A stretch of 64,000 nucleotides of DNA from Diorhabda sublineata (lineage: Eukaryota > Arthropoda > Insecta > Coleoptera > Chrysomelidae): assembly GCF_026230105.1 (NCBI RefSeq), contig NC_079486.1, positions 6,448,001-6,512,000 of the forward strand, written 5' to 3'. Under the pieces are notes generated by a model. It ran no database searches, was not told where the DNA came from, and saw only the letters and a program-made list of their open reading frames with translations. The position numbers and the translations under genes are program-made. This document shows positions 45,478-54,239 of this stretch, in pieces (positions within the stretch are counted from its first letter, which is position 1; every line of letters starts with the position of its first letter).

Positions 45478-47088
45478 TCACAACAAATTTAACATTTTTA
45501 CAAATTTAGTATACTTTTCATTTGTTAAGGCTTTAGTGAATACATCCGCTAGTTGCTCAGTAGTACATAAGTATTCAATCCTGACAATATTTTCATTTAT
45601 TAAATCTAATACAAAATGTAACTTAACATCTATGTGCTTACATCTCTTGTTGTTTTCAAAATTTTGCAGTAGTTTAATGGCACTTTGGTTATCTTCAAAT
45701 AAACAAACTGGTAAATCTAAAGTAAGATTTAAATCTTCTAACAAGTTTTTAATGTAAAGTAGTTGACATGATGCAACACATACTGCCACAAATTCAGACT
45801 CTGTACTTGACAATGTTACAAATGGTTGCTTCTTAGAGCACCAAGAAATAATATTATTGAATAGTTTAAAACAATAACCACTTATAGATTTTCTATCTAA
45901 AATATCATTGGCCCAGTCTGCATCACAGTATCCAACTAATTTACTGTCACCTTTGTAAAAATGCAATTTACAATTAACGCTAAACTTTAAATATTTGAGC
46001 ACTCTTAGAAGATGTTTGAAATGTTCGTCACTAGCGCAATCTTGAAACTGCCCAAAGAAACTAATACTGAAACAAATATCAGGCCTTGTGCCCATCATTA
46101 TATACATCAAACTCCCCAAAAGTTCTTTATAAGGTAATTTTGTTTTTTGACTTTCTTCACATCTTTTTAAATTCAAATTTTTTTCGATAGGAGTTTTGAC
46201 CTTCTTACAATTTTCTACATTGAATTTTTTTACTAAGGTGTTGATAGCAGAAATTTGATCTAAAGTCATGACTCCACTTTTGTGATTCCTCTGTATTTTA
46301 ATACCTAAGAAATCAAATTCATCATTAATACTTTTTTTTATTTTGAACGTTTGACATAGCTTTAACTTAAGTTGATTGAGAAAAGTAGAATCATTGCACG
46401 CAATCAAAATGTCATCAACATACAGAAGTAAGTAGCATCTTATGCTTTGATCAAGGAAACTATATAAATAGTAGTCAGATTTTGATCTTTTAAAATTCAA
46501 GTTTACCATTAAATCATTGAAGGTTTCATTCCAAGCTTTGGGTGCTTGTTTTAGTCCATATATTGCCCGATTTAGCATACAAACCTTATTTTTATCAGCA
46601 ACTGTTACTTTAAGACCTTCAGGTAATTCCATGAATATTTTCTCTTTAACTTTACTATGTAAGAAAGCGTTTTTTACATCCAATTGTTCCAAAAGTAAAT
46701 CATAATTATTGCAAATACAAATTAGGATTCTTAAAGTGGAAAGCCTTGCTACTGGCGCATGTATCTGTCCAAACTCATTGAAATTATTTTGTTCAAATCC
46801 TCTTGCTACTAATCTCGCTTTATAACTAAAATTACCTGCACCGTCATCCTTAATTCTGAACACCCATCTGTTGCTTATTATATCCTCATTTTCTGGTCTT
46901 TCAACCAACTTCCATGTGTCATTATAGTTTAATGCATTTAGTTCATCTTCAATAGCTTTCTCCCAGCTTGGCCAATTTGAAGTTTTCTTCGCTTCTGTGT
47001 ATGATTTCGGGACATCTGATATTTCGGAGATTAATGCTAAACAACTTATATCTAATTCAAAGTCATTGAATCTTAATGGTAACTTCAC
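45478..47088 (-). CDS. copia-3 reverse transcriptase-RNase H (open)
   Basis: This frame encodes 536 residues. Motifs: WEKAIEDELNALN, SNRWVFRIKDDG, LDVKNAFLHSKV (palm Asp), IYGLKQAPKAWNETF, the catalytic LLYVDDILIAC, TPIEKNLN, LLGSLMYIMMGTRPDI, and RNase H motifs GYCDADWANDILDRKSISG, SSTESEFVAVC and EDNQSAIKLL. It is open to its stop near 45478, shortly before the polypurine tract. Without gag, protease and integrase it cannot support its own movement. Confidence 0.85.
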   Translation of the reverse strand: MKLPLRFNDFELDISCLALISEISDVPKSYTEAKKTSNWPSWEKAIEDELNALNYNDTWKLVERPENEDIISNRWVFRIKDDGAGNFSYKARLVARGFEQNNFNEFGQIHAPVARLSTLRILICICNNYDLLLEQLDVKNAFLHSKVKEKIFMELPEGLKVTVADKNKVCMLNRAIYGLKQAPKAWNETFNDLMVNLNFKRSKSDYYLYSFLDQSIRCYLLLYVDDILIACNDSTFLNQLKLKLCQTFKIKKSINDEFDFLGIKIQRNHKSGVMTLDQISAINTLVKKFNVENCKKVKTPIEKNLNLKRCEESQKTKLPYKELLGSLMYIMMGTRPDICFSISFFGQFQDCASDEHFKHLLRVLKYLKFSVNCKLHFYKGDSKLVGYCDADWANDILDRKSISGYCFKLFNNIISWCSKKQPFVTLSSTESEFVAVCVASCQLLYIKNLLEDLNLTLDLPVCLFEDNQSAIKLLQNFENNKRCKHIDVKLHFVLDLINENIVRIEYLCTTEQLADVFTKALTNEKYTKFVKMLNLL

Positions 47089-47106
47089 TTGTCTTTTAGG
47101 CCTTTC

Positions 47107-47444
47107 TTATTCTGTACTATTTTCAACATTTTCAAGAATATTTTCTCTTGATTCTTGAATTCTCTCATTTAAACTAAGATTTTTTACTTCTTTTTCTTTA
47201 CTATATTCATCTTCAAACTCTTCATTTTCAGCTTGAATATTACAATTTTTGTTTTCTTCTAAAGAGAAACAGCTTTCATTGAACAAAACATTTCTGGAAT
47301 GTATTACTCTATTTTCTTCTTTATTCCAAAGTTTGTATCCATTTTCTGTGTATCCTATGAATCTGCATTTTTGACCTTTTTCATCCAGCTTATTTCTTAA
47401 TGAATCAGGAATTCTTGTATATGCAATACAACCAAACATACAAA
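47107..47444 (-). pseudogene. copia-3 integrase C-terminal segment
   Basis: It starts FGCIAYTRIPDSLRNKLDEKG and continues to GYTENGYKLWN and VIHSRNVLFNE, the familiar post-core segment between integrase and RT in copia Pol. It ends with an acidic stretch and a stop at 47107, so it is separated from the RT frame by about 20 bp. It begins directly at the deletion junction with the 5' LTR stub. Confidence 0.8.
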
Positions 47445-47555
47445 CACCTTCAGTCTATCTACTCAGCTTCCCGCTCTCTTCTTCTTTTTTGTATATGAAA
47501 CTTATTTTTCAGGTTTGACCATAGAACTATATTGTTTGTCAATATTAACAGTTGT

Positions 47556-47903
47556 CACTATCGACTTGGGCTCCCATGTGGTGGTTATTCCGAAACCCGA
47601 TAGGAGTGTCCCACATACTTTTTCAAGCTGGATCCATATTAAGCATATTTGCTTTCGAAAGTATACCAGTGGGGCAGTGTCATTCAAACTATTACAAACC
47701 GTAGAGGCATGTATAGGATGAACCGATTGAGTATCGGTATAATAACAGCTCCTTCTGAAATGGATGAGATCATTTGTCAATGTGCCATAGTTGACGAGTG
47801 TAAACAGAACAAAACCCAAGCTGTGGCCTACATGCCTAGCCCCACTAATGTTGATGAGGTGAGTGAGAACTGTATCCCATACTACTCTAATAAATATCGA
47901 TTT
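47556..47903. other. Unassigned sequence between copia-3 and the Polinton
   Basis: This ~350 bp is less AT-rich than its surroundings and has open frames on both strands, for example a Cys-containing frame on plus at 47649-47918 and a longer frame on minus. I could not match any frame to a family, and it does not repeat in the window. It may be part of an older element or a host exon that both mobile elements used as a target. Confidence 0.35.
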
Positions 47904-47909
47904 TTTCTC
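47904..47909. repeat. Polinton target-site duplication, left
   Basis: TTTCTC directly before the first AG of the element, identical to 61636-61641. Six-base duplications are characteristic of Polintons. Confidence 0.9.
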
Positions 47910-48199
47910 AGTAGATGAACAACGTATGTCTGACCGTGTGTTAGAGAGAGAGCAGCGAGACAATGTGTAAGAGAGAGACTTCGTTTTTGCGCATGCGTAA
48001 AGTTATATATCCGTTGCGATGATAACAGCGGGATCGCTGATATACCAGGTCGGTTAAAAGTCTTTGGGTTTTAAAAAATTATATATACCATTATTATTCG
48101 CTAATCTTGTAACATAAAAGTATAATGTATAAATAAAAAGAGATTTTTGTCAATGTAAGGTATCACGCACGTAATCGAGACAGATTCGTTGCGATGATA
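47910..48199 (+). repeat. Polinton left terminal inverted repeat
   Basis: About 290 bp match the reverse complement of 61323-61635 with few mismatches. The left copy lacks a 19-bp segment (TATAGAAATAGGGAAAACC) that the right copy has after the first 25 bp. Part of the TIR (48010-48085) is repeated directly just inside it (48186-48255). Confidence 0.95.
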
Positions 48200-48301
48200 T
48201 ACCAGGTCGGTTAAAAGTCTTTGGGTTTTTTAAAAATTATATATTCCGTTATTAATGTGATTGGAAATTAGTTATTTGAGGATAGCAGAAGAGTGAGGAT
48301 C

Positions 48302-49012
48302 ATGTTAATCATTATATTAGCTGCAGTACTACGTTCAGTACTATGCGTTGTCGACCAACAGTATGCTATGAAGTATTTACACCGGTTCGGGTACGCAAAT
48401 GAAAATGATTTGACTAAACTTGAGGAGTATTTGTTGAGTTTTCAAGAAAGATATAATATCCCTGCAACGGGAGAATTAGATGAAAATACAATTCAACTTC
48501 TAAATAGACCAAGATGTAACGTGAGTGAAGCAGCTTCCGACGATGATCATTCTTTCAGAGTTAAATCAAAATGGTCAAAATTTGATTTGAAATGGTATTT
48601 CCCTCAGGCAACTCCAGAATATCTTAAAGTAACCAAAAAGGCTTTTGAAGTGTGGAATAACAGTTCAAAGTTTAAATTTGAATTAATACACAAAATACGG
48701 CCTTATGCTCCCGATATATCTATTACAGTTGTACGGGGAAAGCACTATTTTCGAGCAATTTGCCAAGGTAGAGGTGAGTGCTCCAGTACATTTGATGGTC
48801 CCGGAAAGGTGTTGGCACATGCTTATTTTCCAAAAGGCAACAATTGTATAAAGCTTCATATTGATGCTGATGAGAAGTGGGATTTAAGTTTGGATGGATC
48901 AAGTTCAGAAGTTCGATATTCCATGTCCAAATGGAGACCTTTTAAATCATCTCAAAATTTTATTAACAAAAATAATTTCTTTTTATCAATAATGTTGTAT
49001 ATTTTGAAATAA
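48302..49012 (+). CDS. Secreted matrix-metalloproteinase-like protein lacking the zinc helix
   Basis: From the ATG at 48302 the protein starts with a hydrophobic signal peptide (MLIIILAAVLRSVLC). A peptidoglycan-binding-like prodomain with GELDENTIQLLNRPRC follows. PRC is the cysteine switch, although the usual PRCGVPD reads PRCNVSE. The catalytic domain then begins (WYFPQATPEYL, AFEVWNNSSKF) and includes the structural-zinc and calcium segment FDGPGKVLAHAYFP followed by HIDADEKW. The protein diverges right after this. The helix with HExxHxxGxxH and the Met-turn are absent, and no frame in the next 250 bp encodes them. Matrixins are not standard Polinton cargo, so host capture is likely. As it stands it is a truncated, probably inactive product or a decoy. 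Confidence 0.8.
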   Translation: MLIIILAAVLRSVLCVVDQQYAMKYLHRFGYANENDLTKLEEYLLSFQERYNIPATGELDENTIQLLNRPRCNVSEAASDDDHSFRVKSKWSKFDLKWYFPQATPEYLKVTKKAFEVWNNSSKFKFELIHKIRPYAPDISITVVRGKHYFRAICQGRGECSSTFDGPGKVLAHAYFPKGNNCIKLHIDADEKWDLSLDGSSSEVRYSMSKWRPFKSSQNFINKNNFFLSIMLYILK

Positions 49013-49280
49013 ACTCTTATTAAATTTTTTTTTTTTTGGAAATTCCCGAACGCCAATCTTAAGATAACTTTTACCTATTAATAAGAAATTTTTTGATAAC
49101 GCGGGAAATTGATAAGAATATTTCTAAACCAAATGGACCACATGTACAGGAAATAGTGAAAATTTATTAGAATACTCGGAAACCATATGGACCACATTTA
49201 CAGGAAATTACAAAATTGCCGCAAATAAAATATTTTTTCTAGAACATTCTATCACAATCGTATGGAGATAGTGCCATGAG
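49013..49280. other. Polinton spacer with a ~52-bp direct repeat
   Basis: Two adjacent units around 49120-49165 and 49172-49217 share AACCA(A/T)ATGGACCACAT and ACAGGAAAT. No HExxH-type coding was found in any frame. Confidence 0.6.
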
Positions 49281-49316
49281 TATAAATAAGATGTTGCATT
49301 GTGTTGGAGTCAGTCT
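49281..49316 (+). promoter_or_regulatory. TATA box plus TCAGT initiator
   Basis: TATAAATA at 49281-49288 is followed 31 bp later (to the A at 49312) by TCAGTC, the arthropod initiator consensus. It would start a transcript for the OB-like gene and perhaps polymerase. Confidence 0.7.
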
Positions 49317-49397
49317 CTTCCACTGCCAGCAAGAGAAAAACCAGCTCTGAAGAACAAATACTAGTATCTGTTAAAAAATTGTGCCTTAACAAAAAAT

Positions 49398-49446
49398 GTA
49401 AGTATTTTTTTTTCTTGTGGGTTACGCGCTCTCTCTCTCTTTTCAG
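49398..49446 (+). other. Probable short 5'-UTR intron
   Basis: GTAAGT at 49398 and a pyrimidine tract ending TTTTCAG at 49446 bracket 49 bp between the promoter and the ATG of the next gene. Confidence 0.5.
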
Positions 49447-49752
49447 ATGGATTTAAAAAAAATTAACGCAACGTCTCTAATTACAGAGAGAAAACCAATA
49501 ACAAAAATACAAGATCTACCTTTGAATACTCTGAGGGCTTAAAAGAAGGTAAAAATAGTCAATTCCAAATTCGGAGAATCAGTTTTATTGGATTTAGATA
49601 CAGAAGTAGTGTTTTTACCGCAAAGAGTCACAAGTGTCTACAAACCAGTCATTGAAGAATTTGTAAAGGAAAAATACGGAATTATATTCAAGGGATTAGT
49701 GGATGTTGGAAAAAATCAACGGCTAGCGGCATTTGAAATTGAGGAACTATAG
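49447..49752 (+). pseudogene. Polinton small OB-like protein, one in-frame stop
   Basis: The frame codes for about 101 residues: an N-terminal DLKKINATSL..PITKIQDLPLNTLRA, then a TAA stop at 49540-49542, then VKIVNSKFGESVLLDL, VVFLPQRV and a polar C-terminus. The FGxxVxLxL...VFLPxR pattern is typical of short proteins found near polymerase in insect Polintons. They look like an OB fold and may bind single-stranded DNA, but this is inference. One nonsense codon makes it a pseudogene unless read through. Confidence 0.55.
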
Positions 49753-49764
49753 ACGTGCCCTAAG

Positions 49765-49773
<9 letters not shown>

Positions 49774-49808
<35 letters not shown>
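49774..49808. repeat. (GA)n microsatellite
   Basis: About 17 GA units just before the polymerase ATG. Similar (CT)n or (GA)n tracts occur in the TIRs, at 49431 and at 53173. Confidence 0.9.
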
Positions 49809-49810
<2 letters not shown>

Positions 49811-49817
49811 GAGTACC

Positions 49818-52529
49818 ATGAATATTGTAAAAAAATCTGAAAATTTACTGCAAGTCATTAAAAATGTCAGAAAAATATTGTTTGATAAGATAACGGATAG
49901 AGATGTGGAAATTTGGTTGAATCGATTGAAAAAACAAATTAAAGTATGTAATTTGACAATTAAAAAAGGAGAACTGCATGTAGGTACAATTAGGAAATTA
50001 CAAACATACATAGGACATTTCAAACATTTTAAACAACTTATTTCAAATAGGAATATAGGTATGGGGCTGAATAATAAACTGAAAAATAGGGTTAAATGGG
50101 AAAATGTAGCTTCTGCATTTACAAGAAGAATTAAAACCGGACTTATAGTAAATTTATATCATAAGGACTTAACGCAATTTTTAAAAGATTGTCAAATAAT
50201 TTTTAAAAATAAAATAAGGGAAATTTTTAGGAAAAAATATTCTGTTGTTAAAGCTTATGTTTGTTTTTGTGGAGAGTTCATTAAAAAATCTGGTGAAAAT
50301 GAAATTTCTAGTTTCCATTATTTTATGACTAAAAGTTTTTCGAGAACGTCAAAGATAAAATTAATTTTAAATTATCAGAATTTCAAGAGAGGGACTCTGG
50401 TTTTGCATTAAGTAAAATTATTTCTTTAGAAGTAAATATCAATAAATTTGAAATTGGAAACGGCTCATCTTATATTAAACTTCCAGAACCTATTAAAAAA
50501 AAGCGAGGGTGTATAAACATTAAAAATTCTGACCAAGCATGTTTTTATTGGTCAATTGTTAGTGCTTTGTACCCAGCCAAAAATAATAAAGAACTCACTT
50601 CCTCATATCCATATTATAGCACAGTCTTGAATACACAAGACTTGGAAGCTCCGATGCCCCTGCATCAAATTTCAAAGTTTGAAAAATCTAATAACATTTC
50701 CGTCAATGTCTATGCCTTGGATTTAATTGAAATAAATAATAAAAAACCATTTTACAAAGTATATCCAGTAAGACTTGCTAAATCAATACACGAGAAACAT
50801 GTAAATCTTTTATTAATTCAAAATACATATTTTCCAAAGCTAAACGATTATGAAGCACCTCCTATAGATAATGACAATTCAGAAATCACATATCACTACT
50901 GCTGGATCAAAGATTTGTCACGTTTAATTAAAAGTCAGTTAAGTAAAACTACATATAAAAAATTTATTTGCAATCGCTGCATAAATTATTTCAGCAGTGA
51001 AAGTAAATTGAATGTCCACTTGAAATTATGCTCTGAATTAAATAATTATAAAATGTCTTTTCCAAAATATGAATCTGTTAGTTTTAGAAATTATATATAT
51101 AAACAAACTACGCCTTTTGTAGTTTATGCCGACTTTGAGTGCATGCTAGAACAATTTACAGATAAAACACAGCTTCATAATAAGACAAATAAATATCAAA
51201 AACATATAGCATATAGTGCTGGTTACTATGTAAAATGTAGCTACAACGAGGACTTGAGTTTTTTCAAGAGCTACAGAGGTAGAGATTGCATGAATTGGTT
51301 TGCAAATGAATTATCGAATTTAGCTGAAAGTATTAAATCAGAAATTAAAACTATTACACCTATGGAAGAAAAACCAGATTTACGTGTGGCAACAATGTGT
51401 CACATATGTGAAAAGGGTTTTTCCTCTACAGATATCATTGTTAGAGATCACGATCATTTTACGGGGAAGTTTAGAAATTTTGCACATCAAGCATGCAATT
51501 TAAATTTCAAAAAACTGTTTGTTGTACCTACAGTTTTATTGTAAAAAAGAATACACAGTTCACTATCGTAATTTAAAACAAATGTTAGCCAACGGTTTGA
51601 AGATTAAAAAGATACATAAAATTCTGAAATTCAATCAATCTGCATGGCTGCGGCCCTATATCGAACTAAATGCTCGTTTGAGGGCTGCAGCTACCAATGA
51701 CTTTGAGAAAAATTTATATAAATTGGCAAATAAAGCTGTGTTTGGAAAGACGATGGAAAATATACGGAAGCACCGAATTGTAAAACTTGTTAAAACCTGG
51801 AATGGTCGATACGGCGCCAAAAATTTGATATCTAGTGTTAGGTTTCATAGTCGAACAGTTTTTAATGAAAACCTAATTGCAGTAGAACTCACTAAATCAG
51901 AATTGGTTTTCAATAAGCCTCTTTATGTTGGTATGACAGTTTTGGATTTGTCGAAGCTGTGTATGTATCAATTCCATTATGATTACATGATTCCGAAATT
52001 GGGTATTGATAGATGTAAATTAATGTACATGGACACAGACAGTTTTGTGTATGAGCTCATCTGTGATGATGCATATGAGGAGGTGCTAAAAGCTGATTTA
52101 ACAAAATTCGATACTTCAGATTACCCCATCAATAATAACTATAATATTCCACAGGTAAATAAAAAAGTTCTGGGAGTTATGAAAGATGAAAACAAAGGCC
52201 AAATTATGACTCATTTTGCAGGCTTGAGGTCTAAAATGTATTCTTTTAAAGTTCAATCAGGTGCAATAGTAAAAAAGGCAAAAGGAGTTCGATATAATGT
52301 AGTAAAAAACAAAATAAATTTTGAAGATTATGTAAACTGTTTAAATGATTTCAAAGAAAAAAATATTACTCAACGCTGTATTAGGTCATATGCTCATAAC
52401 GTATATAGCATAGAACAGACAAAAATTGCGCTAAGTCCTCATGACGATAAAAGATATTTGATTACCAATAGTTATGATACGCTGCCGTGGGGTCATTATA
52501 GTATTCCAGACTTACTCTCTTGTAGATAA
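49818..52529 (+). pseudogene. polB: Protein-primed DNA polymerase B with frameshift and palm deletion
   Basis: From the ATG at 49818 the N-terminal part runs to about 50340. A frame shift follows, and the next frame continues through KNSDQACFYWSIVSALYP, HVNLLLI, a zinc-finger-like C-x2-C pair, and the exonuclease motif FVVYADFECM. It breaks near 51520 after HQACNLNF. The third frame starts at YTVHYRNLKQML and carries ANKAVFGKTMEN (motif B region), MYMDTDSFVYEL (motif C) and a normal C-terminus (DTLPWGHYS). The region between the exonuclease and motif B, with palm motif A and the terminal-protein loop, is missing: several hundred codons have collapsed to nothing at 51520-51550. The enzyme would replicate the element from protein primers. 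This copy cannot. Confidence 0.9.
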
Positions 52530-53152
52530 TGAACTCCTCAACATTAATGGGATTATGCATCATAAAAATTTGTGAAACGATAAAGTCAGCAGCCGATTTC
52601 GCAGAGCAATCCCCTCTTCCTCGGAAATTGACCAAAAAAATTGTGAAAAAATTTCCTGTTTACAAATGGAATGCGATGATAAAAGAGGCTGAGAGTAATC
52701 CAAATTCTTCATCCATTGGAATAGAATATATTGACTATAATAAAGAAATACCGTTATATTTAAGAAACACTATATTAAGTAAAACAAATTGGGGAGATAT
52801 GTTTGAAGAATCTACTTACTGCCTATGGTCTAGTGGATATTGGCTTCCACAAAATCGTATAAATGTTTGTAAATCATGTTATTTTGTATTTAGAACGGTC
52901 CATAAATATTTAAAAAAGAACATTTTTGTTAATTATGATCACTGTCATGAAGTATTTGATGGTGACGAAATTGTTGAATGTGTATATCAAGAAATGTCCT
53001 ATTGGTGTCAGAGTTGTTTTAACAAAGTCTTATTCATGATAAAATCACATGAGTCCTGTATTAATAATTTACATGAGATGCCTAGAAATAATCGTTTTGA
53101 TGATTCTGATATAGACAGTGACATTGATACTTTTGAGGCCGCTATGCAGTAA
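52529..53152 (+). CDS. Polinton Cys-rich protein of unknown function
   Basis: 207 residues. The ATG overlaps the polymerase stop (TAATG), so the two are likely transcribed together. The first half is helical and basic (LTKKIVKKFPVYKWNAM). The second half has NVCKSCYFVF, YDHCHEVF, VECVYQEMSYWCQSCFNKV and SCI, a set of Cys and His consistent with one or two zinc sites. The C-terminus is acidic (DDSDIDSDIDTF). No family was recognised. The position after polB suggests a role in replication or its regulation. The frame is open, unlike its neighbour upstream. Confidence 0.55.
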   Translation: MNSSTLMGLCIIKICETIKSAADFAEQSPLPRKLTKKIVKKFPVYKWNAMIKEAESNPNSSSIGIEYIDYNKEIPLYLRNTILSKTNWGDMFEESTYCLWSSGYWLPQNRINVCKSCYFVFRTVHKYLKKNIFVNYDHCHEVFDGDEIVECVYQEMSYWCQSCFNKVLFMIKSHESCINNLHEMPRNNRFDDSDIDSDIDTFEAAMQ

Positions 53153-53690
53153 AAACAATATTCATGGAATGTATCTCTCTCTCTCTCTCTCTCTCATAAA
53201 TGTAGAATATTGTCGTTTTCTTATTATAAAATTATTCCTGTGTTTTTGCGGTATTATGAACGGTGGCGGTTCATAATGCCACATCAAAAAATATCTGTTT
53301 TATCATAGTTTTTTAGTATGCGTTTTAGGTGATTTATATGAGCGTTGTTAGTGTTAGACATAAGTCTGTGCCCAACAGAGCTTTATTAAAAATGTATTTT
53401 TATTTTTTTTTCTTTCCACTGGTCATTGTGATGTCATCCTTCATGTATAAGTGTTATACTATGACAGTCACGAGAGTAATAAAGAGTTTCAGCGATAATG
53501 TGAGCTTTTATTCAAGAAAAAAAGCAGTAAAAACAATATTCATGGAATGTATCTCTCTCTCATAAATGTAGAATATTGTCGTTTTCTTATAATAAAATTA
53601 TTTTTAAAATTCTTGTGTGTTTTTGTTAGTTTCCAATATATCTTTATGTAATAGCAGTAAAAACAATATTCATGACATGTATCTCTCTTG
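53149..53690 (+). repeat. Threefold repeated 3'-UTR module
   Basis: The string GCAGTAAAAACAATATTCATG, which contains the stop codon of the Cys-rich gene, recurs at 53525 and 53655. The first two copies continue with a (CT)n tract, CATAAATGTAGAATATTGTCG and a TAATAAAATTATT polyadenylation-like region. No gene was seen between the copies. Confidence 0.8.
53253..53277. other. Perfect 9-bp hairpin
   Basis: ATTATGAAC, a 7-nt loop GGTGGCG, then GTTCATAAT. It lies between the repeated 3'-UTR modules and could be a transcript end or processing structure. Confidence 0.5.
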
Positions 53691-53770
53691 TCGTTGCGTC
53701 AAACGTCACATCGTTACGTCAAACGTCACGTCGTTAAGTCAAACGTCAAGTGTTGCGTCAAACGATCATC
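53691..53770. repeat. 20-bp tandem repeat, four units
   Basis: Units of the form TCGTTRMGTCAAACGTCAMR are repeated almost exactly three times, followed by a decayed fourth. Each holds ACGTCA, the core of CREB/ATF-type sites on the minus strand. Confidence 0.8.
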
Positions 53771-53957
53771 AAACGTGTCTACGTATGAGAATGTCCTCTT
53801 TCGTAATATGTCTTCAGAAGAGTACATACAATCTTAGTTTATTTGATAAGAAAGTGACGTGGAGCAGTCTTCACTGGGGGTTGCCTGAAGAGGTCCATCA
53901 GTTGGCCCGTAGACTGCCGCAAACTACTTATCCGTTAAGACGTATTCAACCTACACC

Positions 53958-54173
53958 ATGTTCAACAGAACAGAAGGGGATATAAAAAATGAAATTAATT
54001 CTGTTTTTGCTATGTCATGTGTAATATTAGTGGCTGTATTTGTTTTAATTTTAAAAATTATTTTGAAAATTGTAAAACGAAAATTCAAATCTTCATGTAA
54101 TATAAAAGTTGATGAATATACAGAGTGTTTCAATAAAACCCATATTTTAAAAAAAACTTTATATAACCAGTGA
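53958..54173 (+). CDS. Possible small membrane protein
   Basis: 71 residues starting MFNRTEGDIKNEINSVF. One clear membrane segment (AMSCVILVAVFVLILKIILKIV) is followed by a basic tail (KRKFKSSC). It lies between the polymerase block and the oppositely oriented capsid gene. Small membrane proteins are common in Polinton and virus genomes, but no homologue was recognised. A longer frame in another phase (53617-53985) overlaps its start. Confidence 0.35.
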   Translation: MFNRTEGDIKNEINSVFAMSCVILVAVFVLILKIILKIVKRKFKSSCNIKVDEYTECFNKTHILKKTLYNQ

Positions 54174-54239
54174 CGGAGACGTTGTACATTTCTTTCAGTA
54201 CATGAAAATAGTCCAGATGCGTGACAGGGGTTTGGATCT

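Larger units (their letters stand above)
45181..47550 (-). mobile_element. Ty1/copia retrotransposon, internally deleted (copia-3)
   Basis: It is flanked by the 5-bp duplication GTTGT (45176-45180 and 47551-47555). The 3' LTR (45181-45419, 239 bp) is complete and preceded, on the minus strand, by the polypurine tract GGTTTGAGGGAGGG. The 5' LTR is reduced to 106 bp (47445-47550), which correspond to 45314-45419. The rest of the 5' LTR, primer site, gag, protease and integrase core are deleted. Confidence 0.9.

Noticed and set aside
49118..49217. A downstream exon restoring the matrixin zinc motif
   Set aside because: None of the three plus frames contains HExxH. The stretch is only a direct repeat with GGACCACAT.
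53617..53985. 122-codon plus frame over the 20-bp tandem array
   Set aside because: It runs through the repeat and shows no domain. The small membrane-protein frame next to it is slightly more gene-like.
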